64,000 bases of DNA from Thalassolituus maritimus. Lineage in GTDB: Bacteria; Pseudomonadota; Gammaproteobacteria; Pseudomonadales; Oceanobacteraceae. Both the position numbers and the translations under genes were made by a program. This document shows positions 26,543 to 35,408 of this stretch, piece by piece. The notes beneath the pieces are model-generated. The model did no database searches and was not told where the DNA came from. It worked only from the letters and a program-made list of their open reading frames with translations. How positions within the stretch are numbered: position 1 is the stretch's first letter; each line of letters opens with the position of its first letter. Where the stretch lies: assembly GCF_900156675.1 (NCBI RefSeq), contig NZ_FTOH01000002.1, positions 62,001-126,000 of the forward strand. Direction: 5' to 3'.

Positions 26543-27415
26543 ATGGCGCAACCTCTTACAGATCAGCAGATAAGCGACATCATGCAGGGCATCCGCGTGC
26601 CACCGCAGCCGCAGGTGTTGGTTGATCTGCAAATGGAGCAGATGTGTCCCGATCCTGACCCACGCAGTATCGCAAAACTGATCAGCCAGGATGTCGGCCT
26701 GACGGGAGCCATCCTCAAGGTCGTTAATTCGGCGGCTTATAACCTCAGCTCACCCAGCACGTCAGTCGAACATGCAGTCAACCTGATCGGCATCGATAGC
26801 GTAATCAATGTCATCAATGGTCTGGCCATCCGTAGCGAGCTCAGTGACGCCAACATAGTTCAGCTCAATCGATTCTGGGATACCGCCACCGACATTGCCA
26901 ATATCTCCGTGGATATCGCTCGCACCATCAACTTTGAGCCAACAGACTGGGCCTACATGCTCGGCTTATTTCACAATTGTGGCATTCCACTGATGATGAT
27001 GCGGTTCGATAACTACTTTGAAGTGATGGAAGAGTCGTATGCGCACCCTGACAAACGCGTAGTGGATACTGAAAATGCCATACTCAACACCAACCACGCT
27101 GTGATTGGCTATTACACGGCGAAATCCTGGCGGGTACCGAAACCCATCTGCGACGTCATTGCAGAACACCACAATGCCACTCACTACTTCCGCCCGGAAA
27201 ATACGAGCGACGATGAGCGTAAAACACTACTGGGCATTCTCAAGCTCGCGGAACATATCTGCGGAAATTACCGAATTCTCGGCCAACAGGACGAAGACCT
27301 TGAATGGCAAGCATCAGGAAGTGAGATTCTGGCTCACCTCGGTCTCGGAGAGTACGACGTAGAACAGCTGACGCTCTCGTATGATGAAAGCGGCGTGGGC
27401 GCCCAGAACTACTGA
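26543..27415 (+). CDS. HDOD domain signalling protein
   Basis: The 290-residue cytoplasmic protein is almost entirely one HDOD domain. It starts with PQPQVLVDLQMEQ, then SIAKLISQDVGLTGAILKVVNSAAYNLS, the segment that defines the family (quoted in part: LTGAILKVVNSAAYN). Later AYMLGLFHNCGIPLMM replaces the HD-type catalytic His-Asp, so it is probably a non-enzymatic regulator. HDOD proteins often work with c-di-GMP or chemotaxis systems. It lies 200 bp after the chemoreceptor and 15 bp from the convergent ubiI-type gene. Confidence 0.88.
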   Translation: MAQPLTDQQISDIMQGIRVPPQPQVLVDLQMEQMCPDPDPRSIAKLISQDVGLTGAILKVVNSAAYNLSSPSTSVEHAVNLIGIDSVINVINGLAIRSELSDANIVQLNRFWDTATDIANISVDIARTINFEPTDWAYMLGLFHNCGIPLMMMRFDNYFEVMEESYAHPDKRVVDTENAILNTNHAVIGYYTAKSWRVPKPICDVIAEHHNATHYFRPENTSDDERKTLLGILKLAEHICGNYRILGQQDEDLEWQASGSEILAHLGLGEYDVEQLTLSYDESGVGAQNY

Positions 27416-27430
27416 AGCGCCACGAAAAGC

Positions 27431-28630
27431 TTACTGCAAGCCCATCGCTTTCATAACGACATGCTGTTTTACCGGCATCATTTTATCGAACAGGCGCATT
27501 CCCTCGTTACGTATTAAGCGCACCAGAGGCTGGTCTGACGCAAACAAACGCTTAAAGCCCTCCATTGCCGCCATTGTCGCCAGATTATCGGCCTGACGAC
27601 GACGCTGATAGCGCGCCAGTACCGCATCAGATCCAGGGGACAGCCCCTTATCCATTGCCCGCACTATTTCTTCAGATAGAACCTGAGCGTCTTTAAAACC
27701 GAGATTCACGCCCTGACCAGCCAGTGGGTGAATCGTATGTGCAGCATCTCCTGCGACAACAACCCCGGCTTCGTAATACTGCGATGCATGGCGCTGGCGT
27801 AACGGGAAACGCTGTCGGCGTGATACTTCAGTGACCTTACCCAGCTTACCCTCAAAGGCATCGGTAAGTGCAGCGCAGAAGTCTTCGTCCGACATGGCCA
27901 GCACTTTGTCTGCTTCCTCTGGCAATGTCGACCAGACGATTGAAGCCAGATGATCGTCAGAATGCAGAGGAAGGAACGCGAGCGGCCCTTCCGGGCGAAA
28001 GCGCTGCCAGGCGGTCTGCGCGACACTCTGCTCAGTACGTACAGTCGCTACGATCGCATGATGACCATAATCCCACTCACGGGTCGTCATTCCGGCCATC
28101 TGACGGACGTTAGATAACGCACCATCAGCACCAATAAGAAGACGGGTTTCGAGTGCGTTTCCGTCCGCCAGAGTAACAGGCACCCAGCCGTCTGCATCTG
28201 GGTTATCGAAACTCTGCACCGCGGTCTGAAGACGCTCGATTGAACGAGCGGACTCTGTCAACTGATTCAATGCTGTCAGCGTCTGTCGATTTTCAACGAT
28301 ATGCCCCAGCGCCGGAACGTGCAGGTCGGTCGCATTAAAGGTGACCGAGCCTGTTCCCTCTGCGTCCCAGACGTGCATCCGGGTATAACCACTCAGCACC
28401 TGGTGCGGAATAAGATCCCAGGCACCGATGTCTGTCAGGAACGCCTGAGATTGAGCCGTAAGTGCGCTGACCCGCAGGTCATAATCATTCACACCACTGC
28501 ATTCTCCCGCGGGCGCAGGTGTCGAAGGGTCAATCAGAGCAACACGTATATCATCCGCACCCTGAATCAGGGCAGCGGCAATGGCCTGTCCGACCAGCCC
28601 CGCACCTACAATAGCAACATCAAACTGCAT
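27431..28630 (-). CDS. ubiI: Ubiquinone biosynthesis FAD hydroxylase (UbiI/VisC type)
   Basis: The 399-residue flavoprotein has the FAD fingerprint VAIVGAGLVGQAIAAAL, the conserved LLIGADGALSNVR (DG motif) and GDAAHTIHPLAGQGVNLGFKD, which are signatures of the UbiH/UbiF/UbiI/COQ6 family. In gammaproteobacteria the copy directly downstream of ubiH is UbiI, the C5 hydroxylase. That is the basis of the symbol, as the sequence alone does not separate the paralogues. It follows ubiH by 5 bp and is the last gene of the ygfB-pepP-ubiH-ubiI operon. Confidence 0.88.
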   Translation of the reverse strand: MQFDVAIVGAGLVGQAIAAALIQGADDIRVALIDPSTPAPAGECSGVNDYDLRVSALTAQSQAFLTDIGAWDLIPHQVLSGYTRMHVWDAEGTGSVTFNATDLHVPALGHIVENRQTLTALNQLTESARSIERLQTAVQSFDNPDADGWVPVTLADGNALETRLLIGADGALSNVRQMAGMTTREWDYGHHAIVATVRTEQSVAQTAWQRFRPEGPLAFLPLHSDDHLASIVWSTLPEEADKVLAMSDEDFCAALTDAFEGKLGKVTEVSRRQRFPLRQRHASQYYEAGVVVAGDAAHTIHPLAGQGVNLGFKDAQVLSEEIVRAMDKGLSPGSDAVLARYQRRRQADNLATMAAMEGFKRLFASDQPLVRLIRNEGMRLFDKMMPVKQHVVMKAMGLQ

Positions 28631-28635
28631 AATAT

Positions 28636-29865
28636 TTATCCCAGTTTCGCGGCTGTGTGACCCAGCCCCATAGCGTGGCGAGCAAACAGGCGACGCGCGA
28701 CCGGCGCAGCTGCCATGGTCAACAAGCCCGCATCGCGCAAAAGTGCGACCGCCGGTACTTTACTGCCGAATATTCTCGGCAGCAGGTCGCTGGCAGCAAT
28801 GGTATTGCGCTGATCTGCCGACTGCTGCTGAAGGTAGGCTTCCAAGACATCCAGACTGCCCACATCCTGCTCCTGCATCGCCGCCCGGTTCAGATGTTCA
28901 GCAAGTACCGCAGCGTCTCTCAGTGTGAGGTTAAACCCCTGACCTGCCACGGGATGAAGGCTGTGCGCGGCGTTGCCCAGCAAAACCAGCGAGCGTCTGA
29001 CCTGCTCGGATGACTTCACCAGCGCCAGCGGATAAGTCAGCCGCTCACCAATGGCGGATATCTTACCGACCCGATATCCGATACGGGCCTGTAACCGTTC
29101 AATCAGAACGTCGTCCGCCAGTGCCAGAACGTCGTCGATTTCATCATTGTTCAGTGTCCAGACAACGGCGTACTCATTATTGTTCAATGGTAAAAAAGCG
29201 ATCGGACCATCACTACTGAAACGTTCATACGCCCAATGGTCATGAGGCTTCTCACACTTAACCTGAGTCACCAGAGCCTGCGCACCATAGTCTTTCCGAC
29301 TTTGCTCTATGCCCAGCTGGCGCGGCAGTGGCGAGCGGCCACCGTCCGCCATAATCAGAAGCTGGGTGGTAAGGGTGCGTCCATTATCCAGCTTCAGTTC
29401 GGCACCTTCTGCCGTCATGCGCACAGTTTCAACACTGTTCGGCGCCATCACATGCAGGCTGTCAGAGACATTAAGCCCCGACAGCAGGCCTTGCCCGAGG
29501 CGATGGTTCTCAATGATATAACCGAGCGCTTCGGTGTTCTGTTCATTCGCATGCAATTGAGCCTGACCAAAGCGGCCTTCGTCACTGACCTGAATGTGAT
29601 CGATACTGCAGGCGTAGGGAGCAATGCTGTTCCAGATGTCCAGCTCTTCGAGTATCTGTCTCGTTCCCCAAGAGAGGGCAGTTGCTCTGCCATCGAACGA
29701 TGGAGGTCGGTCACTGTCGTCTTTATCCCAGCTCAGGGGCTGACGATCAATCAGGGCAATGCTAAGACCAGCCGCACGTGCAGGTGCCAGCAAATGAACC
29801 AGGCTGGCGCCGGCCATACCGGCACCAATAATGGTAATGTCTACCTTGCTGTTATCTGTACTCAT
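28636..29865 (-). CDS. ubiH: 2-octaprenyl-6-methoxyphenol hydroxylase
   Basis: The 409-residue FAD monooxygenase has ITIIGAGMAGASLVHLL at the N terminus, LIMADGGRSPLPRQLG, and LLGNAAHSLHPVAGQGFNLTLRD near the C terminus, where the usual GDAAH reads GNAAH. It hydroxylates the C6 position of the ubiquinone ring. ATG at 29865 follows the pepP stop by 4 bp, giving coupled translation; an in-frame GTG at 29877 inside pepP is less likely. Assignment as UbiH comes from its place after pepP. Confidence 0.9.
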   Translation of the reverse strand: MSTDNSKVDITIIGAGMAGASLVHLLAPARAAGLSIALIDRQPLSWDKDDSDRPPSFDGRATALSWGTRQILEELDIWNSIAPYACSIDHIQVSDEGRFGQAQLHANEQNTEALGYIIENHRLGQGLLSGLNVSDSLHVMAPNSVETVRMTAEGAELKLDNGRTLTTQLLIMADGGRSPLPRQLGIEQSRKDYGAQALVTQVKCEKPHDHWAYERFSSDGPIAFLPLNNNEYAVVWTLNNDEIDDVLALADDVLIERLQARIGYRVGKISAIGERLTYPLALVKSSEQVRRSLVLLGNAAHSLHPVAGQGFNLTLRDAAVLAEHLNRAAMQEQDVGSLDVLEAYLQQQSADQRNTIAASDLLPRIFGSKVPAVALLRDAGLLTMAAAPVARRLFARHAMGLGHTAAKLG

Positions 29866-29869
29866 AGCT

Positions 29870-31186
29870 TTACGCACTCATCAGAGCTTCAATATCTGCG
29901 ATCTCTTTAACAACGTCTTTGGTCAGGACATCGCATCCATCTTGAGTAACTACGACATCATCTTCGATACGGATGCCGATACCTCGCCATTTTTCATCGA
30001 CAGACTCATCGTCCGGTGCAACATAAATACCAGGTTCAATGGTCAGTACCATGCCCGGGGCCAGCGTGCGCCACTCACCCTCAACCCGATATTCACCGAC
30101 ATCGTGCACATCCATGCCCAGCCAATGTCCGGTTTTATGCATGTAGAACTGACGGTACGCGAGCGACTCTATCAGCTCGTCGACCTCACCACTCAAAAGA
30201 CCGAGCTCAACGAGACCGGTTGTCAGTACTTTAACTGCAGCCTCGTGAGGCTGATTCCAGTGATTACCTGGTTTAGTCGCCTCAATCGCTGCGTACTGCG
30301 CATCAAGGGTCAGTTGGTACAGTGCCCTCTGAGGCTCACTAAAACGCCCGTTAGATGGGAACGTACGGGTAATATCAGAAGCGTAGTAATCCAGCTCACA
30401 GCCAGCATCGATAAGTACCAACTCGCCATCATTAATGACGTCATCGTTGCGCGTATAGTGGAGTATGCAACCGTTGTCGCCCGAGCCGACAATCGATGGA
30501 TAGGCAGGCCAGCGACTGCCCGCCGCCATGAAAATCTGCATAATCTCAGCTTCCAGCTGATACTCGCGCATTCCCGGACGCACAGTCTGCATGGCACGGG
30601 TGTGCGCCTCGGCACTTATCTCGGCCGCATGACGCATCACCGCCACCTCAGCATCCGATTTAATCACACGCTGCTCATGCAGCAGATGATCCAGCGCACT
30701 GAATTCGTGAGGAGGTGTTGCACCACTGCGCACCTGAGCCCTTATATGATTCACCCATTGCATCAGCTGGCGGTCAAACTCCGGGCTCGTGCCCAGATTC
30801 GCATAAATACGATTACAGCCTTCGATCAGCCCTGGCAGAATATCGTCGATATCAGTTACCGGGAATGCATCGTCGCAGCCTAAAACCTCAGGCGCCGCTT
30901 CCGGGCCAACACGACGTCCGGTCCAGATTTCCTGCTCTTTGATTTTTTCCTGACAGAACATCACGTATTCGCCATGTTCACGCCCGGGAATCAGCACCAA
31001 CACTGAATGCTCTTCATCAAAGCCACTCAGATAATAGAAGTCGCTGTCCTGGCGGAAAGGATGTTCAACATCACGGTTGCGCACGGTGACGGGCGCAGAA
31101 GCCAGAATCGCGATGCTGTTCGGGCTCATTTTTTCCATTAACGCCTTACGACGTTTTGCGTACTCGGCAGAATCCAGCTTGATCAT
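29870..31186 (-). CDS. pepP: Xaa-Pro aminopeptidase
   Basis: The 438-residue enzyme has the N-terminal creatinase-like domain (FYYLSGFDEEHSVLVLIPG) and a pita-bread metallopeptidase domain. The dimetal ligands are visible in LIDAGCELDYYASDITRTFP, HKTGHWLGMDVHDVG, TIEPGIYV and GIRIEDDVVVT. It removes N-terminal residues that precede proline. ATG at 31186 has GAGAGAG at correct spacing; the frame is open six codons more. It sits between ygfB and ubiH in the conserved operon. Confidence 0.96.
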   Translation of the reverse strand: MIKLDSAEYAKRRKALMEKMSPNSIAILASAPVTVRNRDVEHPFRQDSDFYYLSGFDEEHSVLVLIPGREHGEYVMFCQEKIKEQEIWTGRRVGPEAAPEVLGCDDAFPVTDIDDILPGLIEGCNRIYANLGTSPEFDRQLMQWVNHIRAQVRSGATPPHEFSALDHLLHEQRVIKSDAEVAVMRHAAEISAEAHTRAMQTVRPGMREYQLEAEIMQIFMAAGSRWPAYPSIVGSGDNGCILHYTRNDDVINDGELVLIDAGCELDYYASDITRTFPSNGRFSEPQRALYQLTLDAQYAAIEATKPGNHWNQPHEAAVKVLTTGLVELGLLSGEVDELIESLAYRQFYMHKTGHWLGMDVHDVGEYRVEGEWRTLAPGMVLTIEPGIYVAPDDESVDEKWRGIGIRIEDDVVVTQDGCDVLTKDVVKEIADIEALMSA

Positions 31187-31254
31187 AGTGATCTCTCTCG
31201 GCATCAGGTGTGCGTTGCTATCGTGAATATCCAGATTGATTTCTGTCTCGCAAA

Positions 31255-31818
31255 TCAGTGCAATGTTTTCTGGGTGGCACCTGCAGGCGGCTGCTGGGGT
31301 TTGTTGTACGCATAAAACACTGTCAAAGCTGCAACACGGGCGTGTTCTGCCAGTTCATTCAGCAGCTGCACGTTTTCAGGGTCGTTAACGTCGTCAACCT
31401 GCGCCTGCGAGAAGGCGTCCAGGTCCTGCAGTACTTCCATCACATCTTTATCAGGGCGCCCGGTAATTTTGCCAGAAGCTCCCAGGCCATCCAGGAAACC
31501 CTTGCTCCACTGTGCCAGGCATTCCACCTGCTCATCGACGTCCGCTTCTTCATCGTCGGGCAGTAGAACCTGATACGCCATATCTTCAGCGCCGAGGGTG
31601 TCGACAACGTCTGCGTAGAACCCGACAAGCAGGGGGTGCAGCCCTTCGGTAACTGCCTCGATCTCAAGGTAATCGGCAGCTTCCTGAAGCCAGCTGTCGG
31701 TCGTAAGGCGAGCACCGGCAGAAAGAAAACCCGTTAACCAGCCATGCAATGCCGACGGCGATTGAAAGCATTTATCGTCTTCCCACTGGTCGGCGAGTTC
31801 GGGATAATTCAGTGCCAT
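31255..31818 (-). CDS. ygfB: UPF0149 family protein YgfB
   Basis: The 187-residue acidic helical protein has the UPF0149 pattern: SALHGWLTGFLSAGAR, then AQWSKGFLDGLGASG, and a C-terminal AALTVFYAYN. It heads the ygfB-pepP-ubiH-ubiI operon, the usual gammaproteobacterial order. A GAGG lies 6 bp before ATG. Homologues in pseudomonads are linked to transcriptional control of stress and beta-lactam responses, but a role here is inference. Confidence 0.9.
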   Translation of the reverse strand: MALNYPELADQWEDDKCFQSPSALHGWLTGFLSAGARLTTDSWLQEAADYLEIEAVTEGLHPLLVGFYADVVDTLGAEDMAYQVLLPDDEEADVDEQVECLAQWSKGFLDGLGASGKITGRPDKDVMEVLQDLDAFSQAQVDDVNDPENVQLLNELAEHARVAALTVFYAYNKPQQPPAGATQKTLH

Positions 31819-31986
31819 AAGAACCTCAGAAACAGTTTATGGTCAGATTGTACCACTTGGGGCGACCTGAGTAAGAAGATGCGTCCCAAAACCGGGGCCG
31901 CACGTTGACCATTTGCCCGGCTGCCTCTTATAGTACCCACTATCTGGCAGCCCTGTGCCCGACAATAAATAAGGTGACGGACCGCG

Positions 31987-32199
31987 ATGCAAGAGGCCGA
32001 GATGCAAGCACTACTACAGAAGATCGAGAAACTGCTCGATATTCATGAAGATCTGCGCGAGCAGAATAAGGCCATGCGCAATGCCGAAGCCGCCTGGCAG
32101 GCAGAGCGTGCGAAGCTAATTCAGCAGAATGAAATCGCGCGCCGCAAAGTCTCTGAAATGATCACCCGCCTGCAGACTCTGGAGCGTAACAGTGGCTAA
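31987..32199 (+). CDS. TIGR02449-type coiled-coil protein
   Basis: The 70-residue protein is one continuous heptad-rich coiled coil (LLQKIEKLLDIHEDLREQN, then RKVSEMITRLQTLE). It resembles the small protein found upstream of zapA in many gammaproteobacteria and was probably named TIGR02449 for that reason (from memory). Its end overlaps the zapA start by 8 bp, so the two are translated together and may interact in the divisome (inference). Confidence 0.8.
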   Translation: MQEAEMQALLQKIEKLLDIHEDLREQNKAMRNAEAAWQAERAKLIQQNEIARRKVSEMITRLQTLERNSG

Positions 32200-32506
32200 G
32201 ACCCCAAATACCGTATCCCTGACAATCATGGAGCGCGAATATCGCATCAACTGCCCAGAAGGGGCTGAGAGCGAACTGCGCGAAGCTGCGAATTATCTGA
32301 ACGACAAGATGCACGAAATCCGTGAAGCCAGTTCGAAGGCCGGCAAGGTATTAGGCGCTGACCGCATCGCTGTCATTGCTGCCTTGAACATCACCCACCA
32401 GCTGCGCGAAGCAGAGAACGGCCAGGTGCAGGTTAACAGCGACATCGAGCGCCTGAACAAGCGTGTCGACGCCCTTCTCGAAGAAGACTCACAACTCGAG
32501 CTGTAA
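32192..32506 (+). CDS. zapA: cell division protein ZapA
   Basis: The 104-residue protein starts at a GTG that overlaps the previous gene. It has the ZapA N-terminal globular domain (TVSLTIMEREYRINCPEG, LREAANYLNDKMHEIR) and a C-terminal coiled coil (DIERLNKRVDALLEED). ZapA cross-links FtsZ filaments at the Z-ring. The 6S RNA gene follows, the order seen in E. coli zapA-ssrS-fau. Confidence 0.93.
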   Translation: MAKTPNTVSLTIMEREYRINCPEGAESELREAANYLNDKMHEIREASSKAGKVLGADRIAVIAALNITHQLREAENGQVQVNSDIERLNKRVDALLEEDSQLEL

Positions 32507-32513
32507 CCCTTTC

Positions 32514-32542
32514 GCTGCAGAAAAATAGTGTTTTTCTGCAGC
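32514..32542. terminator. 12-bp perfect stem-loop after zapA
   Basis: GCTGCAGAAAAA, loop TAGTG, TTTTTCTGCAGC. The stem is perfect but has no trailing T run on either strand. It probably ends or stabilises the zapA transcript just before the 6S promoter. Confidence 0.55.
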
Positions 32543-32569
32543 ACTTCACAAATTCTCACTGGGTTTTCC

Positions 32570-32600
32570 GTGACATCCGCCCCCCGCTCTTTGCTATACT
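32570..32600 (+). promoter_or_regulatory. Sigma70 promoter of 6S RNA
   Basis: A perfect -10-like TATACT at 32595-32600 lies 6 bp before the predicted 6S 5' end. GTGACA at 32570 is a 5/6 match to the -35, with a somewhat long 19-bp spacer. Confidence 0.6.
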
Positions 32601-32605
32601 TCATT

Positions 32606-32788
32606 TGCTCCCTGGAGTGCCTGGTCGGTAAAGACCTCGAGCCGATGCTTATTACCCAGGAGGGTTTCTCTCGTTGTTGTGAGCATGTCCGGCATGACCG
32701 GAAAGCCTGATTCGATGATCGAACCCCCCACCTTGAACCATAGGGTTCAAGGGCTTTATCCGACATAAGGGCGCACCAGGGAGCTTTT
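32606..32788 (+). ncRNA. ssrS: 6S RNA
   Basis: The 5' TGCTCCCTGG pairs with the 3' CCAGGGAGC to close a long rod. The internal CTTGAACCATAGGGTTCAAGG hairpin (shown in part: TTGAACC...GGTTCAAG) and the GTGAGCATG and GGAAAGCCTGA segments match E. coli 6S RNA in order. Its place between zapA and fau is the conserved one. It binds and holds sigma70 RNA polymerase in stationary phase. The exact ends are estimates within a few bases. Confidence 0.92.
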
Positions 32789-32808
32789 CTTTTCTGGAAG
32801 CCTCCCCC

Positions 32809-33393
32809 GTGAACAAGCAAGAACTCCGTAAACTGATCCGCAAAAAGCGCCGCGCCCTGACACCTGCGCAACGACATAAAGCCGGCCGAGGCCTGACCCG
32901 TAGCCTACATCACAGCACTCAGTACCTGAGCGCTAACCGGGTGGCTCTTTACCTGAGCAATGATGGTGAAATTGATCCGCACTGGGCCATCGAAGATTTG
33001 TGGAAACGGGGAAAAGAAGTGTATTTGCCAGTACTGCACCCTCTGCGCAGAGGCTATCTGACATTTATACGGTACCAACCTGAGACGCCCATGCGTCGCA
33101 ACCGGTTCGGCATATCAGAACCTGACTTCCGCCGGGGTACCCATGTACCAGCGCGCTTTCTCAGCATGATTGGTCTGCCGCTGGTTGCATTTGATGAGCG
33201 CGGCAATCGTCTGGGAATGGGCGGCGGCTTTTACGACCGCACGCTGGCATTCAGCCGCCGACCAGGCCAGAAGCCCGCCCTGATTGGTTGTGCGTACGCT
33301 TTTCAGGAAATAAGAATGCTGCCTGCCGAATCATGGGATATCCCACTGCAGTTTATAGCAACAGAGAAAGGGATAACGCCCCTTTCGAATTAA
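32809..33393 (+). CDS. fau: 5-formyltetrahydrofolate cyclo-ligase
   Basis: The 194-residue protein starts at GTG 32809 (GGAAG upstream). It has the family's basic N terminus (ELRKLIRKKRRAL), KEVYLPVLHP, and the ATP/Mg loop LGMGGGFYDRTLA. It converts 5-formyl-THF to 5,10-methenyl-THF with ATP. It directly follows 6S RNA and in relatives is co-transcribed with it. The E. coli name is also ygfA. The EVE gene follows after a gap that holds a small antisense ORF. Confidence 0.93.
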   Translation: MNKQELRKLIRKKRRALTPAQRHKAGRGLTRSLHHSTQYLSANRVALYLSNDGEIDPHWAIEDLWKRGKEVYLPVLHPLRRGYLTFIRYQPETPMRRNRFGISEPDFRRGTHVPARFLSMIGLPLVAFDERGNRLGMGGGFYDRTLAFSRRPGQKPALIGCAYAFQEIRMLPAESWDIPLQFIATEKGITPLSN

Positions 33394-33423
33394 CCGATAC
33401 CCAGAGGTTTCAGCCGCCGTTAT

Positions 33424-33549
33424 TCAGCGGATACTCGCCTCTGAGGCAAGCACTGTCGGGTCACGGCGCTCTTCAGCGGCGATACTGGTGACGGCAGAAC
33501 CAATAATGGCGAGGAGTGAGAGAAATATAAGTACATCTGGCTTTCTCAT
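33424..33549 (-). CDS. 41-residue single-helix membrane or secreted peptide
   Basis: ATG at 33549 opens a 41-codon frame that begins MRKPDVLIFLSLLAIIGSAV and continues TSIAAEERRDPTVLASEASIR. The layout is a basic start, one 17-residue hydrophobic helix and a polar tail. It could be a small membrane protein, or a secreted peptide cut after SIAA. The upstream GGGAACACTGAG is a weak ribosome binding site. It lies alone on the minus strand in the 327-bp fau-EVE gap. The rest of that gap shows nothing else convincing. Confidence 0.4.
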   Translation of the reverse strand: MRKPDVLIFLSLLAIIGSAVTSIAAEERRDPTVLASEASIR

Positions 33550-33720
33550 TACTCAGTGTTCCCAATTTTAAGCTGTTATTCTTACTTGAGGAGTCATCGG
33601 CTATAACCCGTGCTCCTCATTATTTTTTATCATTGCGACCGAAAGTAGACGTTCATCGTCTTTAGCAACCAAAGGCGCATTTAGCCCTAAGCAATCAGCG
33701 AGCCAAGATAAGGCGCTATT

Positions 33721-34182
33721 ATGAAATTCTGGTTACTCAAATCCGAGCCGGACGCATTCTCTTACAATGACCTGGAGAACGCCCTAAACAAGGGCACAGT
33801 ATGGGATGGTGTGCGTAATTATCAAGCCCGCAATATCCTCAGAGACGACATAAATGTGGGTGATAAAGCATTTTTTTACCATTCCAGCTGCAAAGAGCCC
33901 GGAATTGTCGGAATCTGCGCCATCACTGAGACGGGTATCATTGACCCGAGTTCCCTTGACCCGGCATCAAAGTATTATGATCCAAAGTCGTCACCGGACA
34001 ATCCACGCTGGATAACAATTAATGTCGTGGCTGATCGTGCCCTGAGGCGGGTCATCACATTGAAAGAGCTGCGCCAGCATGAAGCACTGAGTGAAATGGT
34101 GTTACTGAATCGCGGGCGGCTATCCGTTCAGCCGGTATCAAAAGAAGAGTGGGAATATATTCTGGGGCTGGAGAAATCTTAA
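33721..34182 (+). CDS. EVE domain protein
   Basis: The 153-residue protein is a single EVE (PUA-like) domain. It has MKFWLLKSEPDAFSYNDLE, WDGVRNYQARNILRDDI, and GDKAFFYHSSCKEPGIVG. The aromatic cage of the fold binds modified bases in DNA or RNA. Proximity to fau is common in proteobacteria as I recall. It lacks a fused restriction or helicase domain, so a housekeeping or RNA-modification-reading role is more likely than a defence role. Confidence 0.9.
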   Translation: MKFWLLKSEPDAFSYNDLENALNKGTVWDGVRNYQARNILRDDINVGDKAFFYHSSCKEPGIVGICAITETGIIDPSSLDPASKYYDPKSSPDNPRWITINVVADRALRRVITLKELRQHEALSEMVLLNRGRLSVQPVSKEEWEYILGLEKS

Positions 34183-34197
34183 CTGAGCCGTGAAGGC

Positions 34198-34279
34198 AGC
34201 TTCAGTTCTGACTCGCCGTAAATACGTCCCTGTAGGCTCGCGCCTCGCATCCATGCGACACACGGTCAGAACAGAAGCT
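34198..34279. repeat. Dispersed cruciform element, copy 2
   Basis: AGCTTCAGTTCTGAC and GTCAGAACAGAAGCT form a 15-bp outer stem with one mismatch. The inner hairpins are TACGTCCCTGTA (imperfect) and TCGCATCCATGCGA, separated by GGCTCGCGCC. The 82-bp length equals copy 3. It lies between two convergent gene ends and may act as a terminator. Confidence 0.85.
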
Positions 34280-34311
34280 ACCTCAACGACTCATACATAT
34301 ATCCTGTTGCT

Positions 34312-35304
34312 TCAGGCCGTAGAAACCGGTGTATTCAGGGTCTGTTTTAACCGCTCAGTAATCCGCTGATACATATCCGCCCGTTTATCCCGTGATTCAT
34401 TCACCAGATGATGGCGACCGTCTTCAAGAATAAACAACTCGCGAGCAGTAAACTTAGCTTCCAGCACCTTCATATTGTGGCGCCAGTCGACGGTGCCGTC
34501 GTTATCCCCTTGCACGACAAACAAATTCACATCGGTTGCAGGCTGAGCCTCGATAAAGCGCATCCAACGGATCAATGCACCTACCCACTGCACACTCAGA
34601 TAGAGCGACTGGAGCGGGTCTTGCGAGCGGACGAAATCGAGAAATTCCTCATCAGACGATGAATCGCCATGCTTACGCTTCATCTGTTTCATAAACAGAC
34701 TTACTACAGGGTGAAAGATAATACCCTTGCGCCAGCCGACAGGACGCACCAGAGGTGCAAGCAGAATCACATCCTTGAACGGACAGTCGTTGACTGTGAA
34801 ACCGCGTTTAAGCAGATAATTAATCAGGATGGCTCCGCCGGTGCTCTGGCCAAACGCCACCAGATTAGAAGCTGGCCCTTCATCCATGTTCTCGGTGACC
34901 TGATCCATCAACCCACTGAATACCGCATCGTATTCCTGAAAGTCCCGAATCGTCGCCTGCTCACCGCTCGACAGTCCGTGCCCCGGCAAATCAAAGGCAA
35001 TCACGTTTAACTGCTGACGCAGACAGTAATCAATCAGCGAACCGTACAGCCCAAGATGGTCATAGTAGCCATGAATGATTACCGCCGTGCCGCGAGCATT
35101 GGGGCACATCCAGCGCTGCACAACAATCTGAAATTCCGCGATATTGAGGTAACCCGCCTGATGAGAAAGGGCCTCTGCAGAGTCTTCGAAGTTAAGGTGA
35201 TAATGTGCGCTGTAGGCACTCAGCTCCGGGCCGGGATCGGCATCAGGCAGTGACCAGTCAAATTCTTTCAGCTCAGCGACAACTGATTCACGGCTCCAGC
35301 TCAT
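34312..35304 (-). CDS. Alpha/beta hydrolase, lysophospholipase-like (S33)
   Basis: The 330-residue protein has the alpha/beta hydrolase order. HGYYDHLGLYG forms the oxyanion region, FDLPGHGLSSGE the following loop and AFGQSTGGAI the nucleophile elbow (Ser). An acidic residue is in VQGDNDGTVDW and the catalytic His in EDGRHHLVNE. It lacks a signal peptide, so it is cytoplasmic. It resembles the PldB/monoglyceride-lipase group. The substrate is unknown. It is monocistronic, with the repeat element downstream. Confidence 0.85.
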   Translation of the reverse strand: MSWSRESVVAELKEFDWSLPDADPGPELSAYSAHYHLNFEDSAEALSHQAGYLNIAEFQIVVQRWMCPNARGTAVIIHGYYDHLGLYGSLIDYCLRQQLNVIAFDLPGHGLSSGEQATIRDFQEYDAVFSGLMDQVTENMDEGPASNLVAFGQSTGGAILINYLLKRGFTVNDCPFKDVILLAPLVRPVGWRKGIIFHPVVSLFMKQMKRKHGDSSSDEEFLDFVRSQDPLQSLYLSVQWVGALIRWMRFIEAQPATDVNLFVVQGDNDGTVDWRHNMKVLEAKFTARELFILEDGRHHLVNESRDKRADMYQRITERLKQTLNTPVSTA

Positions 35305-35408
35305 AAGTGGCCTGATGATCCTGTTGAGTAGTTTAATTTTGAGATCAAGTATAGATGGGGATTGCGGGGTTTAAAACGATGTTTTCATACCCCGCAGGTC
35401 GCGTGTTC

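Noticed and set aside
29831-30883. 350-codon open frame antisense to pepP
   Set aside because: The minus strand holds an intact pepP with all metal ligands.
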